Below the pieces are notes generated by a model that saw only the letters and a program-made list of their open reading frames with translations, was not told where the DNA came from and ran no database searches. From Mikania micrantha (taxonomy: Eukaryota > Streptophyta > Magnoliopsida > Asterales > Asteraceae), in assembly GCA_009363875.1 (NCBI GenBank), contig CM018681.1:40007510-40071509 (forward strand): DNA of 64,000 nucleotides, read 5' to 3'. The translations under genes were made by a program, and so were the position numbers. Positions 57,413 to 64,000 of this stretch are shown here, piece after piece. The number at the start of each line of letters is the position of its first letter. Position 1 is the first letter of the stretch.

Positions 57413-59845
57413 CTGAATCAGAGTATGAGATGGTACAAGAAGGGAACCAGATGATCAAGAGGATGAAGAAGAAATTTGTTAAACAAGCTGAGGATGCAAG
57501 GGAAGAAAGAGTGGATCCTAGCTTTGTAGTAGAAGAGCCTGAGCCATCTAGGCCTAAGAGGAATAAAAGGATGGCCAAAAGAGGGCCTTATTAGAAGAAA
57601 GCTAAGACTACTGAGACTAATGTGTCTTCATCAGTTATGGCTACTACAGTTTCTGTTCCTGTTTCTACGGTTATTTCTTCTTCAGTTCAGGCATCTACTA
57701 TTCCTGTGTCTACTTTACAAACTCCTGAGTTTGTAAATGTAGCTACTTTTATGCCAGCTTTTACATATTCTACCACTGTGGCTACATCAGTGCAAGACAC
57801 TCAATGTCATCAAGATGATATTTCCAAAGATGATTTGTTTTCAGGACTAGATGATTTGGGAGATATTAACTTCACAGTTAACTATGATGATACTGATCTC
57901 AAGAGAAGATTATCTTTGTTATCAAAAGAGTTTGAATGCTACAAGAAGGAAAAGGAACAGAATGTTGCTGATAAACCATTTTCTTCTACTACTGAAATAA
58001 ATGAGTTGAAAACTCAAATGGCTTTGATGATCAAGTGGAGAAAAGAAGAACTTCTAGAAAAGAAGAAGATGAAAGAAAAGATTTCTGAGTTAGAGTTCTT
58101 TATCAAGTTACAATCAGAAGATATTGTTGAGTTAAAGACTGAAAACACTGACTTGAGATTTAAGATGAAAGCTTTAGAAGAAAAGATTTCAAAGACTGAA
58201 GCTTCAGGATCGGGTGTTGAGAAGGTGTTTCTGGATATTGAAGATGAAGAAGAGAAGATGGAAGAAGAGAAAGAAGAAGAAGAAGAGGAAGAAGAAGAAG
58301 AAGCACTTGATTATGGTGATACTGATGTGGATGAACATCATGATGATTTTGATTATGGAGGTGATGATGGAACTGGTGGTGGTGCTGGTGGAGTAGGTGG
58401 TACTTCCGGTTCTTTAGATTCTATTTCTGGAGCGATAGTGATATATTCTCCTTCAAAGGTTACTACTGATGCAGTTCCAGTTTCTTTAGTGTCGTCTGAT
58501 AGAGTTAGGGATTGTACCTTTGTTGATTTTGAGGATTTAGATGGAATAGAACATCCTGAGACAGTTCTTGATTACTCTTTGCCTACATTTCTTGATTTAT
58601 TCAAATTACATTCTGACATTGATTTGCAGAGAAAGATATTTGAAATTCAATTTGATCAAGAGATAGAAGAAGGAGAGATTGTAGGTGACTATTCAGTTCA
58701 AGATTATCAAGTTTTATTTGAAGATGATGATGAGTTGATGTTTGATTTTGAATAAGATGAAGATGTTGATTTATCTGATTATGATAAGGATGTAATTGAT
58801 GAGGAGCCGTTGAATTTAAACACGATGAAGAAAATGTTTGAGGCTGGAAGTATGTCCAGAACAACTTTGGATCCAGTTAAAGTGAAGACTAATATGGATT
58901 TTTGGAAAGAGATTCAAGATGAAACAAAGTACATTATTGATCATTTACATTCATTCAAGATAATGGCAGAAGTTTTAGAAGACAAAGATCCAGAAAACCT
59001 AACTAAACAATCCAAGAAGTTCAAGATTGGATCTAAATCCAAAATGATTGGAAGGATTATTAGTTATGGTTATTTTCATAACATTTTAGGAAGCTTGATG
59101 GACAAAGGATGTTATGTAGTGAAACGAATAGATGGATGCCAATACTTTGGCAAAGCTACTGATCTGATGAGTCTTCCATCATTTGAATGTAAAGCTCTTT
59201 CAAGATTGAGGAAGATAAAGCCTATTCAGACTCGACACAATGAAATTTTTGAGAATTGTTGAAGAAAGAAGCACGAATTGGATGGAGTTTGTTAACACCT
59301 CAGTTCAGAAAAAATTTCAAGATTATGTGAAGCCTAAAGTATTCAAAAGACCAAGACTCAGGAAGATTGAACAAGACTGGAAACCATATTTCAAGTTTTG
59401 GTTTTATGACGATAGAACTTCTGAAGGAGTGATTTTATTGAAACAAGATGATAAATGGAGAGTGATCCGGATGCTTGATCCTGTTTGGATTGTAAACTGT
59501 TTAAAGGATGATATTGCTTTACTTGATTCATCAGAGATGTATGCCGAAGATGGATATCATGATGTTGGAGTAAGTTTCAAAGATATGGCATTTCAATTTC
59601 AAAGCATTGCACGAATGTGTTATACATTGGGTATACATTCGGGATGCAATTGGGAAAATGTGAATTATCTATATTCTGAGTTGATGCAAGTTCAGAAGGA
59701 GAGAGATGAAAGAGACGCAAAGATTGAAGCTGAAAGACTTGCGAAGATACCACGTTCGGTTGTTATACGAGCGGTGGATAATGTGATTACTGAAGAGATT
59801 GGAGAATCTAGTGGAGTTAAAGACAAAGATGAAGACAAAGACTGA
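57413..59845 (+). pseudogene. Cop2 post-pol extra gene, C-terminal part
   Basis: From the TSD the frame continues in phase with 51215. It gives a Glu/Lys-rich stretch with basic KRMKKKFVK, a TAG at 57592, a Ser/Thr/Val-rich region, a long coiled coil (about 57895-58200), an acidic Glu run (58245-58310), a Gly-rich stretch (58355-58410), and after a TAA at 58753 a C-terminal domain. That domain includes MDFWKEIQDETK, ISYGYFHNILGS and, past a frameshift near 59245, DWKPYFKFWFYDDRTSEG, ending DKDEDKD at 59845. The full gene is about 1150 codons. I do not recognise the C-terminal domain. No transmembrane helix is evident. Confidence 0.8.
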
Positions 59846-59864
59846 AGATTTTGATAGCAAACAT

Positions 59865-59874
59865 TTAGGGGGAG
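59865..59874 (+). promoter_or_regulatory. Cop2 3' polypurine tract
   Basis: TTAGGGGGAG ends two bases before the 3' LTR and would prime plus-strand DNA synthesis. Confidence 0.88.
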
Positions 59875-59876
59875 TT

Positions 59877-60413
59877 TGTTAGTACATATTTGTAATTGTT
59901 TACTATTCAAAAGTTGTATTTATTTTGAGTTTTAGAGAAGGTTCGGCTAAAGGTTTGCCATAGGTTCGTTTGGCCCACGAACCTAGGCAGGTTCGGCGAA
60001 CCTATTGATTTGATAGGTTCGGCGAACCTATAACCTGGAGAAGGTTCGGCGAACCTTTTGGTATGTCTACATAGGTTCGTCTATCAAACCTAATGGTTCG
60101 TTCAACGAACCTTAGGGTTCGGCTAGCAAACCTAGGGTTCGGCTACCAGAAAAGGTTCGCTGGTCTGTTTTGTATATCTAGAAGGTTTGTCTGTTTTTCA
60201 CTAAGAACTTTTGACAGAACTTCTGAGATTTTCTCTGTGTGAGATCTGTGTTTTCTGAGTGAAGTCTTGTAATCATTTGTTGATATATACAAGATTGATT
60301 ATTGAATTGCTTGTATTCTTATGATTTTATAGATATCAACTATGGATTCCGCACGTTGTTGATAGTTTGTAGCATCTCGTTTTCGATCTTGATCGGTTTC
60401 AACCAAATCAACA
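59877..60413 (+). repeat. Cop2 3' LTR (537 bp)
   Basis: Homologous to 40445-40951 with about ten substitutions, a 30-bp extra unit containing another AGGTTCGGCGAACCT, and a small indel at the TATA-like site. Confidence 0.95.
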
Positions 60414-60418
60414 ATAGG
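60414..60418. repeat. Right target-site duplication of Cop2 (ATAGG)
   Basis: Matches 40440-40444. Confidence 0.95.
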
Positions 60419-61337
60419 GTTATTGTTCCCCTATGAAACCGAGTAGGATAGACCCATTACTTACTTGATTTGGTTCCGGATTGAGTGATTTTGATTAGGT
60501 TTTTGTTCGTGATGCTCGAAGACTTCGATTGAAAGATTGGGAGCCTTTCAGAAGTTGTCGTTGGTCTCAAACGTTTCAGAAACAGATCGCCTAGCTTTCT
60601 GTAGAATGAATTTGGTTTTGGTTTTGCTTTGAATCGATTTCGAGTTGTCTCTTTATGCTAAACCGTTTGGTTATTGGTTAGGTATTAATCGAGTTTAATT
60701 TACAAATTAATTGCTTCTTTTTCAGTCTTGAACGTGTAAGAAACGTATTTAGGTCATGAATTTTCATTAAAACCCTGTTTGACTTGCTTTGACTCCATGA
60801 ATGAGGTCGGCCGTGGTCTTGGACGTGAATGGAGATGAGAACCAAAAAGAACAAATAAAGTATTTCAATTTTACAGTTTTAATCCTCCATTTTTGATAAC
60901 TTAATTCATTTTGACAACAAACTTTGTTTTCCCATATTCCAATGTTATAATTAAACTTTAACTTGTTTAGTAATAAAACTTTATAATTTTAATAACCTTA
61001 TAAAGTCTTAGTAACATTATTTGGTAAAACATATTTGTGTAAAATAAGTTTTATAAAAAACTTATAAAATAAATTGTAAGTATCTTAATAAATTTTACTT
61101 TTTATCAACAATAGCATTTAATTTAAATAAAATTTATTTTAAATAAATTGCATGTGCGTATGTATGTATGTATGCACGTATGTATGTACGTACGTATGTA
61201 TGTATTTATGTATGTAGGTATGTATGTGTGTGTTTTAAATATTTAATTAAATTAACAAAACCATATAAACTTTCTTTCATTATAATAAGATACCATTACA
61301 TATTATATTTAAAGAAAGAAAAACCCTAAAGATTACA
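60419..61337 (-). repeat. GypB 3' LTR, segment right of Cop2 (promoter end)
   Basis: In sense it begins TGTAATC at 61337. It includes a strong donor-like GTAAGT (GT at 60464-60463) just before the point where Cop2 inserted. A TATA-like TAAATAC near 60750 is weak. The stretch 60850-61335 is AT-rich with a GTAT microsatellite. Confidence 0.75.
61146..61235. repeat. (GTAT)n microsatellite
   Basis: About 20 imperfect GTAT units with GTAC and GTGT variants inside the GypB LTR. Confidence 0.92.
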
Positions 61338-61652
61338 GTCTCTCCTATTTTAGGGAATATCGTCACAAAATTAGGAAAACTTTTGATTGAATAAGTGTGG
61401 TTATTCATTTCCGCAGAGGGATACAATTTTATTTTACAAAGCAACCGATTTCAGCATAGTGTTTGAACAACCAACCTATGCTTACTATAATGTCAAACTT
61501 CACAATCGCAGAAGAAAAAACTAACTAGAAAAGATCATATTGAACAGAATCTCATACATAATTAAGATCAATCGCATTACATTCGAATTTCTTATTCCCG
61601 TCATATCCAAGGACTTTATTTGTAAAAACGGACTAGAAAAGTTCTCATTTAC
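61338..61652 (-). other. GypB 3' end of interior with polypurine-like tract
   Basis: In sense AAAATAGGAGAGAC abuts the LTR at 61338, a decayed version of the Gyp1 tract. The remaining 300 bp hold no pol remnant that I can see, so gag lies almost directly against the 3' LTR. Confidence 0.6.
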
Positions 61653-62904
61653 TCAAATTGCACAATTTTCCATGTCGTTATTTTGAGCTTGATTTGACTT
61701 AACATTGAACACTCGACCTCTTGCTCCTTGATTATTTTGATTATTCATGACCATCAAAGCATTGTTGTTGTTAGCTCTAAGAGGGAAAGCATTAGCGAAA
61801 TGATTTGGATCACCACAGTTACAGCAAACTCTAAACACTGGTTGTATAGGTGCGGTGATAAAAGGAACATTGGTTTGTTGAGCTTGATTGCTTTGAAATT
61901 TAGCCACTCAAATGTTGACAACAAAGTGGCCAAATCCATTGCAAGGTGTGCTCAATGGACATGGATGAATAGGCAAATGATGGTGATTGCATGCATTGCA
62001 TAATGGATGACCACCAAAGTATGGCTTTTTATTTGGTTGAGTGATAATAGTAGGAGCAACTTGTTGAAGACGTATGGCATGTGTAAGCAGCATAATTCAC
62101 ATGACCATTTTTCCTCTTATTGTTCTTTTTGAAGGATGAGGAAGAAGACCCATCTTTTGACTCCTCTTTTGGAGTCTCAGTCGAATCTTTGGCTTTTTCC
62201 ATCTCCTTATCTTTCTTTGACCCCTTCCTTGTTAAGGTTCCTGTCTTAACATGATTCTCGGTAAGAGTAGCAGGAAGATGGATAGCATCAGCTAGAGTAG
62301 CAGGCTTGCTACCCCAAACAACATCTTGAATAAGCATTGGCAATCCGCCAATGTACTCTTAAATTGCCCTTGTCAAATGGGTCACCATATCAGGACAAAG
62401 CAGACTTAACTAATGGAAACGGTTGTTACAAGCTATGTTTTCCCCACTTTCCAGTTTGAGTTCCCAAAACTCATATTCTAGCTTCTTGACCTCATTTCGT
62501 GGGCAAAATTCGCGAGTCATCCTTTCCTTGACTTGTCCCCAAGTCAAGTTAGTTACAGCTTCTCCTAGAGTTCGTTTCTCATTGTTCCACCAAGTGAGAG
62601 CTCGTTTCTAAAGAGTTCCCGCAGCGTAACGAACTTTCAGATCATCAGGGCAGTCACTATTGATGAAAGTATTCTCCATACTTTCATACCATTGTAGTAA
62701 AGCAATAGCCCCATCAGATCTATTATACTTGGGTGGATTACAAGAATTGAAGTGCTTAAAAGTGCATCTTGGTGGATTTAGCACTTCTTGATTAGCATTG
62801 AAGTGTTGTTGTAGTTGAATTACCGTGTTTGGTATTACTTAAGCCATTTGGCGATCAATTTTAGCAGCCATTCTACGCTCGTTTGCACGACGATGATTTG
62901 CCAT
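61653..62904 (-). pseudogene. gag: GypB gag, decayed
   Basis: The ATG is at 62904 (MANHRRANERR). The first 160 codons are a gypsy Retrotrans_gag domain (LQWYESMENTF, ALTWWNNEKR, MTREFCPRNEVKKLEYEFW) with two in-frame stops, near 62840 and 62610. Further down are a Lys/Ser-rich stretch (62343-62029 frame), an HH-containing finger (PLCNACNHHH) and a CCHC knuckle whose last Cys is Phe (CCNCGDPNHFANAF). The finger-plus-knuckle pair corresponds to one module of the Gyp1 Gag. Gag would bind and package RNA. Confidence 0.82.
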
Positions 62905-64000
62905 TCTAAATAGAAATAAGGTTTTGTTAATGTTTGAGCTTTGACTAATAACTTTGTCTAAATAACAACCTATTTGGTTAAGCTTTTGGTGCTACTCCCA
63001 TTGTACTATTGGTGCTTATATATAGGATATACTACAGCCAACCCACCACATCAATAATACTTTGAAATCATACCAATCACCTTACCAATACTAACCTAGA
63101 CTTTACACATACGCTTGATTAGAAGTTGAATAATTAACCTGATGTTGATCTCTATGTTTTGAATTCAAATCAAAATTTGAATATTCTACTATCTTTGAAT
63201 TTTCATTCATAAGAAAGAATATTGTAGACTTGTAACCTTTAAGATGTTGTGATATATCACCATCAGAAATCTTAGGTATATTGTTATTGTTTTCTTGAAT
63301 CATGTTTACCAAAAAAAGAATATGTAACACCACTTCCTTTTATATGTTATGATATATCATCATCACATATCCTAGGTATGATGTTATTGTTTTCTTGAAT
63401 CATGTTTATCCAACTAAGAGTATGTATCACCGTATTCTTTTAAATGTTGTAAAGTATTGCTATCACGATGATGTTATTGTTTTCTTGAATTCTATGTTTT
63501 TTGTCAAACAAAGAAGAATGACATCATATCTTTTAAGTTATAGTGATGAATCACCATCACTAACTTTGAGTATAAGATGTCAAAGGATTTGGAATTTTCG
63601 TATGTAGAGTTATAAAATCATTTGAATTTGAATGAAATCAAGGGAGTAGTGTCCAAATTGGATACCTTTATTTGTTAGAATTTGGTTTCAAGATGAAATA
63701 ATGCTTTGGCCTATAGGTTAAATACTCTCGTTAAGATATCCCCAGGAAAGCTAGACTGGTCCTCCGTCAAGGATTATGAATCGTTTTCCTAGACAGGATT
63801 CTCAACTACCGATATTCAGCCTTCCAGTTAGTACATGTTCATCTTAACATACTTAATTCTAAAAGAATTTTCGAAATTCATTTTTAAAAGATTTATATAG
63901 AATTTGATATTATAAGATTATATATCTTAGAATTCATAAGAAAAGATAAAGATAGATATTTAGAGAACTTGAGATTTGGAATTTGTTTAACCATTTCAAA
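62905..64000 (-). other. GypB leader region (to window edge)
   Basis: AT-rich DNA without a credible ORF. No primer site or LTR end is visible next to gag, so the 5' LTR, if present, is beyond the window. It contains the tandem repeat at 63225-63600; the stretch from 63600 to the edge shows nothing I recognise. Confidence 0.5.
63225..63600. repeat. Degenerate tandem repeat, period about 100 bp
   Basis: Three to four units share TGTTATTGTTTTCTTGAAT, then ATGTTT, then a GTATCAC/CATC segment and TTTTAA before ATGTTGTGATATATCACCATC-like sequence. Starts are near 63242, 63344, 63444 and 63536. Confidence 0.7.

Larger units (their letters stand above)
40445..60413 (+). mobile_element. Cop2: complete-length Sirevirus-like copia element with nested TRG-B
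   Basis: LTRs at 40445-40951 and 59877-60413, TSD ATAGG, primer site, gag, protease, integrase, RT-RNase H, a spacer, a post-pol gene and a final polypurine tract are all present in order. Without TRG-B and its duplication the element is about 13.8 kb, long for copia. Every gene has a few stops or frameshifts, so it is inactive. About ten substitutions between LTRs by eye suggest an age well under that of Gyp2 but older than Gyp1. Confidence 0.95.

Noticed and set aside
58214..58396. Lys-rich 60-codon ORF
   Set aside because: An out-of-frame shadow of the acidic Glu run in the Cop2 extra gene.

Overview
The window is a stack of plant LTR retrotransposons. I see no host gene, tRNA, rRNA or CRISPR array. 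It contains Ty1/copia and Ty3/gypsy pol genes, primer-binding sites matching initiator tRNA-Met (TGGTATCAGAGC), AT-rich spacers and insertions nested three deep. The long extra ORF after copia pol, and the gypsy LTR ends (TGTCACACCCC / TTACA followed by a CTCCCC tract on the + strand), resemble elements I know from Asteraceae. A eudicot, probably a composite, is my inference. Genus is not determined.

Layout, with working names. (1) 1-22641: copia element Cop1 on the minus strand, its 3' end off the left edge. Its RNase H is split by gypsy element Gyp1 (2716-15553, TSD TCGGG, two 4739-bp LTRs). (2) 22756-26538: a solo gypsy LTR, Gyp3, with TSD TTGCA, inside the remains of an older ORF (about 26540-27500). 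(3) about 27627-31325: a possible old copia LTR start, then truncated, decayed gypsy Gyp2 (minus). (4) about 31326-38624: a plus-oriented partial gypsy LTR (GypA) carrying a MITE-like hairpin (31374-31770) and a gag-only copia-type element, TRG-A (32284-38452). (5) 38637-61337: a minus-oriented gypsy LTR (GypB). Copia element Cop2 (40445-60413, TSD ATAGG) lies inside it, and a second gag-only element, TRG-B (51221-57412, TSD CTGAA), lies inside Cop2. (6) 61338-64000: GypB interior, with a decayed gag and a repetitive right end.

How the parts relate. Cop1 and Cop2 look like Sirevirus-type copia elements: long gag with three zinc knuckles, pol, several TTAGGGGGAG polypurine tracts, and a third gene of about 1150 codons after pol. 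TRG-A and TRG-B have no pol but share LTR ends, primer site, polypurine tracts and 3' repeat modules with Cop1/Cop2, so they are probably mobilised by Cop-like elements. Gyp1 has nearly identical LTRs and an open gag ORF but a wrecked pol, so it too probably moved in trans.

Most interesting signals: the post-pol gene, whose differences between copies are mainly synonymous; GGTTCG/CGAACC arrays shared by unrelated element families and placed before ORFs; a Gag with four exact 30-residue double zinc modules; candidate leader introns in several gypsy LTRs; and an LTR end fused, inverted, into Cop1 pol in place of the protease. Counts and identities were made by eye.
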